DNA of 64,000 nt, taken from positions 24,001 through 88,000 of the forward strand of contig JAWZYU010000671.1 in assembly GCA_038380435.1 (NCBI GenBank). Direction: 5' to 3'. The notes beneath the pieces were generated by a model, which was given only the letters and a program-made list of their open reading frames with translations, searched no databases and had not been told where the DNA came from. The translations under genes were made by a program, and so were the position numbers. The stretch is from Ryuthela nishihirai. Taxonomy: Eukaryota > Arthropoda > Arachnida > Araneae > Heptathelidae. Below, piece by piece: positions 36,901 to 49,443 of the stretch (position 1 is its first letter; the number at the start of each line of letters is the position of its first letter).

Positions 36901-36961
36901 TAGAGTTTTTGACGAAAATGGCAGTACCCCCACCTTTGTTGTGGAGACGATCGGATTGCAA
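33901..36961 (-). pseudogene. Jockey ORF2 (truncated endonuclease, RT)
   Basis: From 36961 downward one frame is kept: endonuclease part with GGTAIFVKN, AAGDLNSKHP, DLALF and SSDHCPVILS; then KPNKAPGYDKIGNKILK; RT with FGFRKQHST, FIDFAKAFDKVW, GVSQGSLIAPTLFNIF and YADD (35152-35141); then LRPILLYAAPVWA and APWFVRTSIIARDL. Only three nonsense codons break it (35714-35716, 35597-35599 and 35066-35068), with no frameshift. The SINE splits the next motif; NVPSITTVI continues below 34213, to stops near 33901. It is the least decayed element in the window. The first ~50 residues of the endonuclease are missing. Confidence 0.88.
34227..34624 (-). mobile_element. SINE family 1 inside the Jockey element
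   Basis: Full length, tRNA head near 34615-34545, tail caacccaaccca at the left. Perfect 14-bp duplication GAGATCTCGAGCAA at 34213-34226 and 34625-34638. This is the innermost layer of the nest (SINE in Jockey in I-like element 2), hence among the youngest insertions. Confidence 0.95.
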
Positions 36962-37408
36962 GAAAATTACTATTTAGGAAAGTCCGGAAGGATTGAAACT
37001 AACAATCATGAGGACCTGATAGAAAGCGCTTCACAAAATAATATTGAGGACGACACAGAGAACTTTCCTAGTTTACCAAAATGTTCAAAATTGAGTGATA
37101 GGAAAGAGGAAATGAAAAGTTCTAACTCTCCTAAAAAAAACTATGCTCAAACAGTGAAAAAACATATAACTGGTCATAAATCGACAACTAAAACTGAAAG
37201 AAGAAATGAAATTATAATTGACAGAGAAATAAAACCTACAACTTCACAGAAAGAAGAAAAATTGGACTCTAATATTTCTAGTAACGGGAAAAGGCTTATA
37301 ATCGAACTAATGGTTAAGCTGTTCGACTTAATATTGCCAAGCTGCCCGGAGGCCACATTAATAAAAGATCTACTCCTTACAATAGTCAATAATGTTTCAT
37401 GGCCTTGA
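36962..37408 (+). pseudogene. ORF1 C-terminal piece of I-like element 2
   Basis: After the Jockey insert, the frame gives ENYYLGKSGRIETNN ... ENFPSLPKC ... KNYAQTVKKHITG ... CPEATLIKDLLLTIVNN, matching the C-terminus of element 1 ORF1 (CPELNLIKDLLLSICMG). It stops at 37406-37408, inside ATGGCCTTGA, where the ORF2 start codon (37399) overlaps the ORF1 stop. This overlap suggests coupled termination and reinitiation in the active ancestor. Confidence 0.82.
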
Positions 37409-40400
37409 GACCTTCTATATTACAATGGAACTGCCGGGGAATTGAAAGTAAGAAACACTTAATCAAACATCTTATAAATGTTAAAAATGTGCAAATTATC
37501 TGTATACAGGAAGCGATAACAAGCAATATACCTGAATTCTCAAATTTAATAACTTACTCGCAAAACAACAATCAACACACTAAAGGAATTGTAACTTATG
37601 TAAATAAATACTTACCTCAAAGAAGGATAAATATTAAAACAATAAATGAAAGATTAGAATGCCTAATTATACAAATTAAAATTTATAAAATTACAGTAAA
37701 TATTGTGAATATATATAATCCAGGGGTATTAATTATATTTAATCAATTTACAAAATTATTAGATGACTTAGAAGGTGAAACAATTATTTGTGGAGATTTT
37801 AACTCACATAATAAAACATGGCACTCGTATAAAAATGATAATAAAATCTTACACTTATTAAAATTTATAGAATACAAAAAGTAAGTTAAAAATATTAAAT
37901 TCTGATAAAACTACCAGAGTAAATAAAAATGATAACAATTCAGTAATAGACCTAACTCTTTGTACAGAAGAAATAGCAAAAGAAATAGAATGGCAAATAT
38001 CAACAGATAGCATGGGAAGTGATCATTTCCCAATCTTTATAAATTTTATAAGAAAACAAAAAATCAAAACATTTGTAAACATAACAAATTGGTTTTCAAA
38101 GGAACTAAATAAATCAGTATTAGAAGAGAACTTATATTTTGATTATACAAATTTCATAGATAAAATTAAAATTACAAGAAAAAACAATACACAAATTATT
38201 TATAAAAAAATTCCAAAAAACAATATACACACCATATTTATAAATAAATTGATAGCTATTAGAAGAAAAGCTGAAAGAGACATGTTAAATAAAAAATCAT
38301 TTAAAGCATGTGAAATATTTTAACGCCTAGAAAAGGCCATTTCTAAAAAAATAATTAACATACAAAAACAAAACTGGAAACTATTCACAGAGAGTTTATC
38401 TCCACTTACATCCACAACTAATTTATGGAGAATATATAAAAAACTATATTCAGAAAAAGAACCAATAAATCCATTATATTCCATTACTCTTAAAAACAAA
38501 GAATCTATACAAGAAACAACTGAAACAATAGCAAAATACTTCACCAATCTTCACTACAAACCAAACAATAAAATAGACAAAAAATTTAATAACTAACATA
38601 ATACACCAATTTTATAAAAACAATAATACAGAGTATTTAAATAAACCTTTTACTCTTTTTGAATTAAACTTTGCTATAAAAGCATTAAATTCAATAACTA
38701 CATCTAAACCAGATGGGATAACAAATAAAGAATTAAAAAAACTACCTAATAGCTGTAAAAAAATATTATTAGATAAGTTTAATGAATTTTGGAAATTAAA
38801 AAGTTATCCAGATACCTGGAATGAGAACTACATGATATTTATAAAAAACCATACAAAAATAGGGAAAACTTTAATTCTTATAGACCAATATGTTTGAGTT
38901 CGAATGTTTTGAAATTATATGAAAGATTAATTTTAAATAGATTAAATTGGCATATTGATCATCATAAAATATTTAATAACAATACCTTTGGATTTAGACA
39001 AGGCAGATCTTCTAAAGATCTTCTTTTAAACTTGATCTCAGATGCAGAATTTGCTATCAAAAATAAACTTTTTATAGTTGTACTTAGTATAGATATAGAA
39101 AAAGCTTTTGACTCAGTTTCACACAATGGTATTCTACATAAAATCAAAAAATTAAATATTGGAGGTAATATGTATAACTTTCTATTTAAAATATTAAAAG
39201 ATAAAACATTCAAAGTGAAAATTGGAAATAACTACTCATCATGGTATAAATTTAATAATGGTTTAATTCAAGGGGATATTTTATCCCCTACACTGTTTAA
39301 TTTATATTTAAATGATTTACAGGAGGCCATACCAGACCATATAAATTATGGTACATTTGCAGATGATTTAATCTTCTGGACCTTTCATAAAAATACAGAA
39401 TATATTCAAAATATTTTTCAAAAATTAATTAATACTGTAACTAAATTCTGTGAAACATGGAATCTCACAATTTCAATAGACAAATCAGTAATATCATATT
39501 TCCATAAAAATAAAAAAATAACCAAGGATTTCAAAATTAAAATGAATAATAAAATAATAAAAATTGAAGATAATTTCAAATTTTTAGGCATGCATTTAGA
39601 CTCAAAATTATCATGGAACAAACATATAGAGGTAGCAAAAAATAAAGCAAATAAACTTTTTAATTTTCTAAGATATTTGGGAAGCTCAAAATGGGGATGT
39701 GAAAATAAAAAATTACTTTTATTATACAACTCAATAATATTTCCAAAAAGCTTTTATGGCATAGTACTAATCAATAATATTTCAAAAATCAAATTAAAAA
39801 AACTAGAAAATATACAATTAAAAATCTTAAAATTTTGTATTGGACTGAATCAAAATACAAATGGATTTAACATTTATGCAGAAACTGCTATACCACCTAT
39901 TTCAATTAAAAAAAATTTATTACATAATCTGATATACAGAATTTCATTACAAATATCTCACAGCCAATAAATGAAAAAATATTAAATAACTTTAAGGATA
40001 TTTCTATTGATAACTTAACTTGTAAGAATGATATAAGACATATTTTAAATAAAAAAACTAGTGGAGAATATAATATAGAAATACCAACATGGACTGCTAC
40101 ATTCCCTATCCTAAAAACAAATATTAATAATTTACACACAAAAAAAAGACATGATATAAACACTAAAATTATTATCAAATATGCATATTGAAAATAACTA
40201 TAAAAATTTTATACACATATACACAGATGGCTCCTTGAAAGAAGAAAGTAATGCTCTTGCTGGAACATTTATGTGCCCAGAAGAAAATTATGAAAAATTA
40301 TTTAAATTTAGTAATTCAAACCCTATCTTAGTTGCAGAATTATCAGCAATTATCTTATCAATAAATTGGGCACTGAAATTTAAAAATAAGCAGATAGTAA

Positions 40401-41081
40401 TATTTACTGATAACAAAGCTGCTATAGAAACCATATATAATGATCCTTTAAAAAGTAACTTTAAATCATTCATAAATGATATATTAATTTTAACCAAATA
40501 CCATATAAACAATAAGAACATAATCTATATACAATGGATTCCAAGTCATGTTGGTATAAAATATAATGAAATAGTAGACAAAAAAGCTAAAGAAGCAATA
40601 AATATAAGTCCAAATATTGATAATCCTCAATTTATATATCTAATTAAAAAACAAAATAAAAAAATATTACAACAGAAACACAGACATGGTATGATATGAA
40701 TGCTAATCATACACATAGATATAGAATTTCATCAAGAATATCAAAATTTAATAACTTTGGTTTAAATAAAAAAGAAATTAATTTAATATTAAAAATTAAA
40801 ACAAATTCAGTAATATCAAAGGCATTATTATATAGAATGAAAAAAAAAGATTCCCCGGCATGTGACTTTTGTAATGGGTATAAAATCTAGAACACACATT
40901 ATTTGTATGTAAGAAATTTGAGGAAGAAAGAAAAAAATACTATAATGCATTAAATAAAATGAACATCACTTCCTATAATTTCAGAAGCATATTAGAGCCT
41001 AAAAACAATAGGAATAAATTAAAATGTTACAAATTGCTTATTTTATTTATCAAGCAAATTAATATGTATAGCATATATTAA
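37399..41081 (+). pseudogene. ORF2 polyprotein of I-like element 2 (EEP-RT-RNase H)
   Basis: ATG at 37399 overlapping the ORF1 stop. Endonuclease: ILQWNCRG, CIQEA, GDFNSHNK and, after a frame change near 37885, GSDHFPIF. A stop at 38321-38323 and a frameshift near 38600 precede the RT. RT motifs: FGFRQGRSS, DIEKAFDSVS, GLIQGDILSPTLFNLYL and FADD (39356-39367). The RT frame breaks near 39960. RNase H is open from 40181 with IYTDGS, AELSAII, FTDNKAA and QWIPSHVG; the last aspartate motif reads EIVDKKAK. Further breaks at 40697 and near 40885. A CDFC zinc motif follows, then a stop at 41079. Confidence 0.88.
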
Positions 41082-41292
41082 AAAAAATGCTATAAATGAC
41101 ATATTTTTTTATCAAGTGGATAAATAAATTTATAAACATTCATTTTAAATACTAGCACTAATCATAAAAGGTATTCTGAATGAGTTCACTACTGATTATA
41201 GTAGTAGTGAGAATATTCAAAAGGAGATTAGATAAGCAAGCTAAACTTTACGTGTAACCTTTGTTCGGAAGCTCTAAAACGAATTCACAGCA

Positions 41293-41901
41293 ATGTCTGA
41301 TACAGCTGCAGAGACCAGGGTTCCAGCTGCGGTTTCACCTAAAAAGAGGGGCAAGGCAACTGCCGGAAAGCCGAAAAAATCGAAGATTGCCGCTTCTCAT
41401 CCTAAGGTGTCAGAGATGGTGACTTCGGCGATCACTGCACTGAAGGAAAGAGGTGGATCGTCGTTGCAGGCTATCAAAAAATACATTGCAATCTCACTAT
41501 AAGGTAGACATCGAACGTCTAGCTCCCTCTATCAAGAAATAAGTCAAGATAGCAGTAGCCAGTGGGCAACTCGTTCAGACCAAAGGTAAAGGTGCAACTG
41601 GTTCCTTTAAGCTGAGTGCTACTGGTCAGAAGACGAAAAAAATTCAGTAAAAATCAAAAGTACTAAGAAAGAACGAACAGCAAAAAAGCCAAAAACCTCC
41701 AGTGTTCCGAAAAAGGTGTCGAACCCCCCAAAAAAAACCGGTGAGAAGAAGAAAACGGCTGCAGAGAAGAAACCTTCCGCTGCCAAGAAAAGGAAACCTG
41801 CTAAGAGTCCAAAAAAACCCAAGTTGTCCAAACCGAAAGCACCTAAACCTAAAAAAAGCCCTGCTACGAAGAAAACTGTTCCAAAGAAAACTGGGAAGTA
41901 G
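41293..41901 (+). pseudogene. H1: Histone H1 pseudogene
   Basis: The ATG at 41293 opens [20 protein letters not shown], an insect-like H1 N-terminus, then the winged-helix globular domain [30 protein letters not shown] frameshift near 41490 leads to [14 protein letters not shown], where TAA at 41539-41541 replaces the expected tyrosine; then VAVASGQLVQTKGKGATGSFKLS. A second frameshift and a stop near 41648 precede a Lys/Pro/Ala-rich tail of normal H1 type, ending at TAG 41899-41901. The gene was full length and is now non-coding. Its 3' stem-loop is still perfect, so decay may be fairly recent or RNA processing retained. Confidence 0.93.
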
Positions 41902-41932
41902 TGAAATATAAAATAAGACATCAATAACGAAA

Positions 41933-41948
41933 GGCTCTTTTAAGAGCC
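41933..41948 (+). promoter_or_regulatory. Histone mRNA 3' stem-loop (H1)
   Basis: GGCTCTTTTAAGAGCC followed by ACA: a 6-bp perfect stem with a 4-base loop, the stem-loop-binding-protein site of replication-dependent histone mRNAs. It lies 31 bases after the H1 stop. A purine-rich agaaagga downstream (near 41960) fits the U7 snRNA pairing element. Confidence 0.93.
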
Positions 41949-41959
41949 ACATATTGTGT

Positions 41960-42500
41960 AGAAAGGATGCCCTACCGTACAAAAAAATGTTCGTGAAATC
42001 ACATTTTTTATACTCTCACGTAGGAATAATAACCATCGTAAGTAACTTACTGAAAAAGGAAATATTCACCACTGGAAACATTTAGTAACCAAACATTAAG
42101 CTTACTTAATTACACGTAAATTTCGTCACTGATTTTAAATCCTAACAAAATGTACGAAAAAACATCGCTAAACCTTTATTATTCGTAATAAATTATAAAT
42201 TAATGAACAGTCGGTAGCTTTCCATAGGTTGAAAGAACCGTATTGTGGCAATTTATAAGACGCGATATGTAATAGTTTTATGAAAAGATTTTTTGTTTAT
42301 CACAGTGTAGTGTACCAATTAAGAACATAGTTTAACACACTAAATACGTTCGTATAACGAAACTAACTATTATTCTTGGCAGTGATATGTGCGGTTGGAG
42401 AAAATATTTAAATAGTCTACTTGGTTTACCTTTAGGAGTTCACGTATAAAATGATAAATTTGTGAATACAAGTACGATGGATAATCCTTTAGACACTATT
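41960..42500. other. Spacer between convergent histone pseudogenes
   Basis: AT-rich, no gene recognised. H1 (plus) and H4 (minus) point toward each other across it. Confidence 0.6.
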
Positions 42501-42504
42501 TATT

Positions 42505-42520
42505 AGCCCTGAAAAGGGCT
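42505..42520 (-). promoter_or_regulatory. Histone mRNA 3' stem-loop (H4)
   Basis: On the minus strand AGCCCTTTTCAGGGCT: perfect 6-bp stem, loop TTTC, about 31 bases past the H4 stop. Canonical histone stem-loops have GG..CC at the base; here A:T replaces the outer G:C pair. Confidence 0.88.
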
Positions 42521-42551
42521 TTTTTGGTTTCTTTTTTTGCTTTATTTTTCT

Positions 42552-43008
<457 letters not shown>

Positions 43009-43032
43009 TCAATTGAATAACTCTCCTTCAAA

Positions 43033-43175
43033 CTAGAACTGATGTGAAATGGCACAAACTGTTTTTCGGGAAAGTTGTTGCACCTTTCGATCGGACCACC
43101 GAAAAAACTTTCGCGTCAAAAAACTGTGATTGGTTGGTTTCTGTGGACACTCTCTCACGTACAGTGAACAACACT
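43033..43175 (-). promoter_or_regulatory. Histone H4 promoter (copy B)
   Basis: Upstream of the H4 pseudogene on the minus strand: CCAAT at 43133-43129, GGTCCG at 43097-43092, initiator TCAGTT at 43042-43037. The implied 5' untranslated region to the former start codon is about 60 bases, usual for histone genes. The same block ends copy A at 23258-23400. Confidence 0.65.
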
Positions 43176-43824
43176 GAAGTTTCACGTACGAATTGAAAAT
43201 TCCGTTACCTAGTTACTCAAAAAATAATGTAAAAAACTATTCATGTATTCTACCATGTATTAATACTCATTTAGGTAATTTTCGGTAATGACTAATAGAC
43301 GATTACGAGAAAAACGCAGTGCTGACGTGGTTTCCAGAAACGAAACTAATTTACAATAAATTAATGAACGTTTTTCGCTTTAGTCACAAATAAAATCATT
43401 AAAATTGAATTCGATATAGCCAATCAATCACCTATCATTCACCTAGCCATAAAAAAATTCACGTTTTTCCTTTTATATGAAATTTATTTTATTCAAAAAT
43501 TTATTTCTAAGCAGAATTTATAAACTTAAAGTAGGAACACCTGCTTATATAAACCATTGCATTTTAAAACGAATTAAAAAAAACTTCAAACTGAGCAACA
43601 TGTCTAAGAAAATAATTAATAGATCAGACTTTATCAAAATAGAAAATATTACAAAAAATTAATATTTAATAAATTACCAGTAGTAAGTTTCTTTAACTCT
43701 CCCAAATCTTGAAAAAGAAATCTAAATTTATCATGTATTAGAAACTTATGAAACACCAACTAACGGTTAGACTTTGAATGAAAATATTCTTTCTATTCTT
43801 GGTAAATTACTGGTTTTTTCTGTT

Positions 43825-44056
43825 AGTTTTGGAAAGACCGCCGTCCTTGGGATGGAACGTTAGGTCGTGAGCCGTACCCTGCGCACTTTAAAGAACACGC
43901 TGGATGGCATTGACGGGAGGCTACCGTCTACATCCCAATGGCTGTTCCATTGGGTCCCCTCCGCGAACGGTATCTGGGTCTTCTACGTCCTTGTGACCTA
44001 ACTATTTAACCGATGGTGTGCAAGAAAGTGCCGCTCAGTGGTGAAACAACCCAACT
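43825..44056 (+). mobile_element. Old SINE variant in copy B
   Basis: Counterpart of 22380-22612 in copy A, with the same variant body and the same truncation. Confidence 0.82.
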
Positions 44057-44834
44057 GTCAGCTTTTTTCGAAATTCAAAACTCGAATTTTAATTGCATTT
44101 CGGGAAACCTCGAGAAGGATCGCCCAGTATGATGTAACGTTGAATTAATACCCTAAGACCGGATTTAACCTACTAATTACGAAACCTCTCAAAATTTCAA
44201 AATAAATTATTGACAATGAATAATATAAATATAAAAAAAATTTAAAAATCATATAGTGTAACAATATCCAATCTTCAGACTTTGTATTATTTCATAATCA
44301 ACTACTTTGTATTCAGAATCCTGTTGAAAACATATCCCCCTTTCCTATTTGGATTATAAACTCTGATAATTACCGCACTGTGACTAACCATTCGCTATAT
44401 AACGTCTGTTATCGCTATATATGGATTTCAAATCAGGTATACGTCTTAAAATACCAAGTCTATTTTTTATATTCCGAAACGATACCTCTTCGCGTCGCCG
44501 GAAGTAGAACAATTTCCAACAATTATATCGCATAAAGCTTATTTCGAAAACCGGAAGTGCATGACATTGTTTCGTCAAAGTAGCAACGTATGTGTAGTAT
44601 TATTGAAAATATGAACATATTTTACGTGTAAGATGCAGTTGATATGAGAAAGATTTCTTATAAAATTTGAATTTCGTGATATGTAGATCTGAATTATTTT
44701 CTGTATTAGACGGTGAAATTATGAATCAAGTACAGATATTTGGTGAGAAAAAATTTCCATGTTCGAATAATGTTTAAATCTGAAAATGTAAAGTGACAGT
44801 TTCGCAGAAAGGAAGCGGAAATGATCGTAAGTTA

Positions 44835-45043
44835 TGGGTTGGGTTGTTTTACCTCTGAGCGGCACTCTTTTGCACACCATGGGCTAAATGGCCAGGTCAC
44901 ATGGATCCCGAAGGCTCAGAGAAGATTGGGGTAGGGGACCCACTGGAACAGCTGTTGGTAGACAGATGGTAGCCTACCTTTAAGATCACCCAGCGTGTTC
45001 TTTAACGTGCACAGGGTGTGACTCTCCGCACACGGAGACACGG
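44835..45043 (-). mobile_element. SINE family 1, 5'-truncated, in copy B
   Basis: Counterpart of 21379-21588 in copy A, with an identical breakpoint at the cgtgtctccgtg end. Confidence 0.87.
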
Positions 45044-46051
45044 GTTAAATCCGAACGCTGAGGATTCTTTATGAGTTCCGTATTTAAATAGTAATGGAAA
45101 CCGAAACATATTTATCGCTCTGCCCAAAGAAATGTAGATTATTCCATTCTGCCTTCCTATAAACTGGTTTCTGTTAGGGTTTCAGACTAAATAAACAGAT
45201 ATCGCTGCTGTTAAACATCTGAACTTGCGTTACTAATTAAACACTGCATCAGTTGAAGTAGTAAAATAAAATAGATTTTCTAATGTCTGTTAATTTTCAA
45301 GGGTATTTTTTTGTGTTTTCAAACCAATTATTGTTCGCAAATTTTATCCGAATGAGATGATACAGAATACAGCGTCATAACTTAGCGAGTTGCGGAGTGT
45401 CACTTACTGCCTGTCTCTGACAGTCATAACTCATCGGGAAATCAATGTACACGCTCGAAATCTTCACAGAATGTTTCGGGTTATGGTCCAGTTTGCAGTG
45501 CGAAATTTCAGGTCGAAGGTCCAAGAGGGGAGCTTGCTAGGAACAAAAATATTGACCATGCCCTTCCTACGGGGAAACGAGAATCGGTCTGAAATTTACT
45601 GTTGCCATTTTCTGTTCCCCAAGTGTGAAGAGTTGAAATAGCATTTAAACCTTCGGCTGCAAAAATGATGCCGTTGCCAGATTCTCCCCGTTTTCTAAAA
45701 ATCATTATTTTGGCGTTCCATTGCAACTAGGGAACTGATTTTCTAATCAAAAATGGGGTCGGGCAGTGAGAACCCGCGAGTGAAATTTGGGAACTTTTCG
45801 TGAAGTATGTCGGGAATTACAGAATGTCAAATTCTGACGAAATATCTCTATCGTTTGTGAATGGCTGAGAGCGCGCGCCGAGTCAGCAATGACCTTTGCA
45901 ACACCGGGAAATTCTTTATATTCAAACTGCGATAAAATATCGGTGTGGGAGATTAAAAATAAGACGTGACCTGTCACAATTTGTGTAGAAACGAAGCCAC
46001 GGGTCAAGTGGGAACCTGATTTTTAAACCAATCACTGGGGCACAGGGCAGA

Positions 46052-46440
46052 CGTGGCGGGGGTGGCTCAGTCGGTAGCGCGCCAGGCTCGTAATCTGTAG
46101 TTCCCAGGTTCGAGTCCCAGCTGGGTCAGCGTTGAGATATATCTCCGCAAAATTCCCCGCCTTGCCCACGGTCAGCAGGGGACACCGATAGGGTTGGAAA
46201 GGCCGCCGTCCGTCGGATGGGACGTTAAGCTGTGTCCCCGTGTGTGGGAGAGCCATACCCTGTGCACGTTAAAGAACACGCTGGATGCTTTGACCAGAGG
46301 CTACCATCTGTCTCCCAACAGCTGTTCCAGTGGGTCCCCTCCCCCCAACCTTCTCTGAACCTTCGGGGTCAATGTGACCTTGCCATTTATCCCATAGTGT
46401 GCAAAAATGTGCCGCTCAGAGGTAAAACAACCCAACAACA
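46052..46440 (+). mobile_element. SINE family 1, full length, in copy B
   Basis: tRNA head from 46057 (gcgggggtggctcag), tail at 46425-46440. Flanked by acagggcaga (46042-46051) and acaggggaga (46441-46450). Same insertion as 19976-20369 in copy A; absent from copy C at 63587-63596. Confidence 0.93.
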
Positions 46441-47775
46441 ACAGGGGAGACGCTATGCGAGGAATTTCGACTGTGCGGTCGAATATCACGGGAAGCCATA
46501 AGGCGGCAAATTCTGTGATAACGTATATAAAGATATCGATAGCTTAAACATAAAATATTTGAGAGCTCGCTGATGTCAATTTCTTCCTATTGAAAATCCA
46601 TGCTAAAGTGTCGGTGGGGGGAGGGATTTACAACATTTACCCTTACTGCAGCGGAAATAAGAATATACAGATTAAAAGTAACACCCGGTCAACGCCAGGT
46701 ACTTTCAGCTAGTAATCTATAAATGAAACACAGCTGACGTGGAAAGCGAAAATATATAAAAAACGTATCGATTTGTTGGGAAGAAACTAGGAATAAGCAT
46801 CATAGCTATGTACCTTATATTACCCCACCTCACTGATGTAAAGTGAGGATTATTAATTGTAGGTATAATTATTAAATATCTTAAAGAAATAATACTCACC
46901 GTGAATCCCAAAAACGCCTGAAAGAGGCGATGTTTAAACAAATGCGTGTTATTTCTCTTCCATAATTTAGAGCAATTTTCGTAAACAAGATATTGAAAAA
47001 TACAACTGCGGAAGAGTAAACAAACACGTCTGTTTGCAATACGAAACACTGTAAAAGTCACTTCCTATGAGTGAGCAAACAGTGCATTCTTCAACGTCAC
47101 TCTTGTCAGACGTCATTACCCTATTATTGCAAGGTAAAAAAATATTATAATGTCAGTTTACGAGTTTGTATGAAGCGGCTATGTTGCTGCTACATTTGCC
47201 GCATTAGCGTATGGATATGGCGAAGATTTGTTAATGGCGATTATTTATGGCGAAGATTTGTTAAATTATATTCGGAGCTTTGCGTACCGGGAACACATTA
47301 CAGTGTAATAAGCGACCATTGGCAAGGTCTATGCGATTAAAAAATACACACGGCCTCTATTCCCTATATCCTTCTCTAAACCACCATTCTGCTACTCGAA
47401 AAAATATCAGGTGAATCAAGTTTAATAATATTCATAAAGTGTCTCTGGTTCGTTCATAAATTCCTTCAGGTAAGTAACTTTGTAGACTTTTATTGTGAGG
47501 AAGTGATCTCATTTTTTTTAATGTGCGACAATCTGTAGCTGAATTTCTTGTTTTGAAAATAATAATTAGTTACTACACATTTTAAATTTCGGTGGTGGGA
47601 AATAGGTTTGAGGAGAAGAACAGAATGTTTCTTCGGTGCAGTGTAGTATTTTACTCTGGGAGCCTTTGCTATTGTTTCAAAAGTTAACATAATTAATATC
47701 TAATTTTACTCCACCTTAGACCGAAGTATGATTTAAAGAAGTATTCTTATAGTGAATATATTCGGGAAAGAAAAA

Positions 47776-48631
47776 ATAAATATTGGTAATTATTTTATTT
47801 TCCGAACGAAATACATTACCTAATAGCACAGGACTGCTCAATTAAACTATTTTAAGAGAATGGTTTTTTTGGGGGGCCGAAGGAGGAAACCGTACAGTTA
47901 GGTTTTCAAAATTTAAATTTTCATGCTTTTGACTCTTGGTTAATTTTCAATATTTATTTTGAAAATCAAATTCGTGTGCAGTTCTCTTTTTGTATTCTGT
48001 TTACATATTCTCTGCGAAACAAAATTTCTCTCAAGTGCAAGATGTGACATGCCAGCCATTTGCATAGCTTGGGGTAATGTATAACAGTAAGTTCTCTTAT
48101 TAAAAAAATTCTGCAAGTGAAAAGAACACAGAGTTCTATATATACTAGAGGTAGAACTGTTATGGATGCGACATTGTTGATGCCATGGATCAATAAGGAG
48201 GCAATGTCATGGCTGAATAGTTGGACAAAACACCACAATTACAGTTAAGGTACATACATCAGTTTAGGTCTATATACATGTTATGAAGGCATTATATGAC
48301 TATATTTTTTTCGTAATAAAATTCAAAGTATCAAGCTAATTACTGTTAGAGTACTTATTATACAGAAATACATTTTACAGTTGAAAAACTTTCTTTAAGA
48401 AAAAGGAAACGTGTTCCTAGCGCTTTTGCACGACTTTTGTCGAAATAGATGTTTTGATCAGCTCTCTAACCTAGGAATCGATTATAACATGTTTTGAATC
48501 AAATGAAAGTTTATGAGGTAAAAGGTAATAGGTCATACAAAAGTTTTCCTATTCTCTCCCGCATATCCTAACAAAAATATTTGAAAATTTTATTGTTTTT
48601 ATGCTTTCCATAAGTGGTTGCTGATTGTAAA
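47776..48631. other. AT-rich DNA, nothing recognised
   Basis: Between copy B and the Tc1 fragment. No domain, RNA or clear repeat. Confidence 0.4.
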
Positions 48632-48633
48632 TA

Positions 48634-49430
48634 CACTGGTGTCCAAAGATTAAACACAGTTGAATAAATGGGCTACATTGAACATACAATATCCGAAGAC
48701 AGCAACGAAAGGTACGTGCAGATACTGACGGGCGCATGCAAATGTGGAAATAATGATGCAATAGCACGTGACCACATATAATTTGCATAAGAGACAAGAA
48801 TTGCAAAACCTGTAACGGTATAAATAATGGGAGAGGTGGAAAATCTTTGTTGTCGCCAGCTCATTCTGTTTGTACTCGAACCGATTTGTTGCTGTAGCAA
48901 TATGTCACACAAAGAGCATATGGATGACTTCACACGTTGTCAGGTTATCGGGATGTTGGAATCAGGCCGAACCGAACACAGAGTGATGATGATCATCAAT
49001 CCGTAGTTTTCAGGCTGTGGAGAAGGTACCAAGAGACAGGAAACGTTGGTCGTCCACGTGTGCAAGATCGACCACGACTTACAATGGCTCAGGATGTCTG
49101 CTATATGGCACTAACAGCGAGACATAACAGACACATGTCAGTGAGAGAGCTTTCTCTGTAAAGCTGTCTGCAGCTCGTAGACGGACAGTTTCGAGGCAAA
49201 CGATATACGTAAGGCTTCATGAAAAAAGACTTTATGTGAGGCGATCTAGTTTTTCAGGGAGAAGGTTGTTTGAATGTTGGCATTTTGTGGTGATGCAGAA
49301 AACACCGAGACCAAACTGAAAACCAATGATTCAATGTTCTCTTTTATGAGATTTCAGATGCAGTTTACAGAGTGCTAGTCGTTGTCGTCTGGAGAGAATC
49401 CAGAACCTGTTAATCACCTGCTCTTTTTCC
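48634..49430 (+). mobile_element. Tc1-like transposon, left part only
   Basis: Begins CACTGGTGTCCAAAG right after a TA (48632-48633), a typical Tc1-family terminal repeat. A leader and the transposase N-terminal region follow. The element fades out near 49430, where an old SINE begins. The right terminus is missing. Confidence 0.75.
48902..49330 (+). pseudogene. Tc1 transposase, N-terminal fragment
   Basis: ATG at 48902. MSHKEHMDDFTRCQVIGMLESG is the first helix-turn-helix of Tc1 transposases. After a frame change near 48975 come VVFRLWRRYQETGNVGR and RVQDRPRLT, the GRPR-like linker, then MALTARHNRHMSVRELSL, the second helix-turn-helix. More frame changes follow (RRSSFSGRR-type sequence near 49245). 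The catalytic domain is absent. The C-terminal fragment at 8459-8911 may be of the same family, but it is a separate copy. Confidence 0.8.
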
Positions 49431-49443
49431 CCCCACTAGTCAG

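Larger units (their letters stand above)
33837..36961 (-). mobile_element. Jockey-clade non-LTR retrotransposon, element 4, inside element 2
   Basis: Inserted in ORF1 of element 2, antisense. It is 5'-truncated at 36961, inside the endonuclease, and carries ORF2 with endonuclease and RT but no RNase H, as in Jockey elements. A SINE is inserted near its 3' end (34227-34624). The outer 3' side (33837-33930) holds a G-run and no visible poly-A, so the true end is uncertain. No clear target duplication was found. Confidence 0.83.
29012..41235 (+). mobile_element. I-like non-LTR retrotransposon, element 2 (split in three)
   Basis: A relative of element 1, split by two later insertions. Parts: 29012-29292 (leader and ORF1 start), 32690-33836 (ORF1 middle), 36962-41235 (ORF1 end, ORF2, 3' region). 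Protein order and spacing match element 1 once the RTE-like insert (29293-32690) and the Jockey insert (33837-36961) are removed. Its 5' end directly follows the 14-bp repeat ACATCAGTTCTAGG. The 3' end is uncertain; resemblance to element 1's 3' region ends near 41235, just before the H1 pseudogene. No clear target duplication was found. Confidence 0.85.
43033..47775. repeat. Duplicated spacer segment, copy B (inverted)
   Basis: Reverse complement of copy A from about 18665 to 23400, with scattered substitutions and small indels. The three SINE copies of A are present at the matching places. Local change: cgaagatttgttaa is duplicated near 47220-47262. The left end stops exactly where A meets retroelement DNA; the right end stops near 47775 (aatatattcggg). 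Confidence 0.9.

Noticed and set aside
41619..41982. Minus-strand open frames over H1
   Set aside because: They are antisense shadows of the Lys/Pro/Ala-rich H1 tail.
46717..47061. 114-codon open frame in copy B
   Set aside because: The matching regions in A (19367) and C (63139) are broken at other places; no domain, Phe/Ile-rich. Judged as chance in AT-rich spacer.
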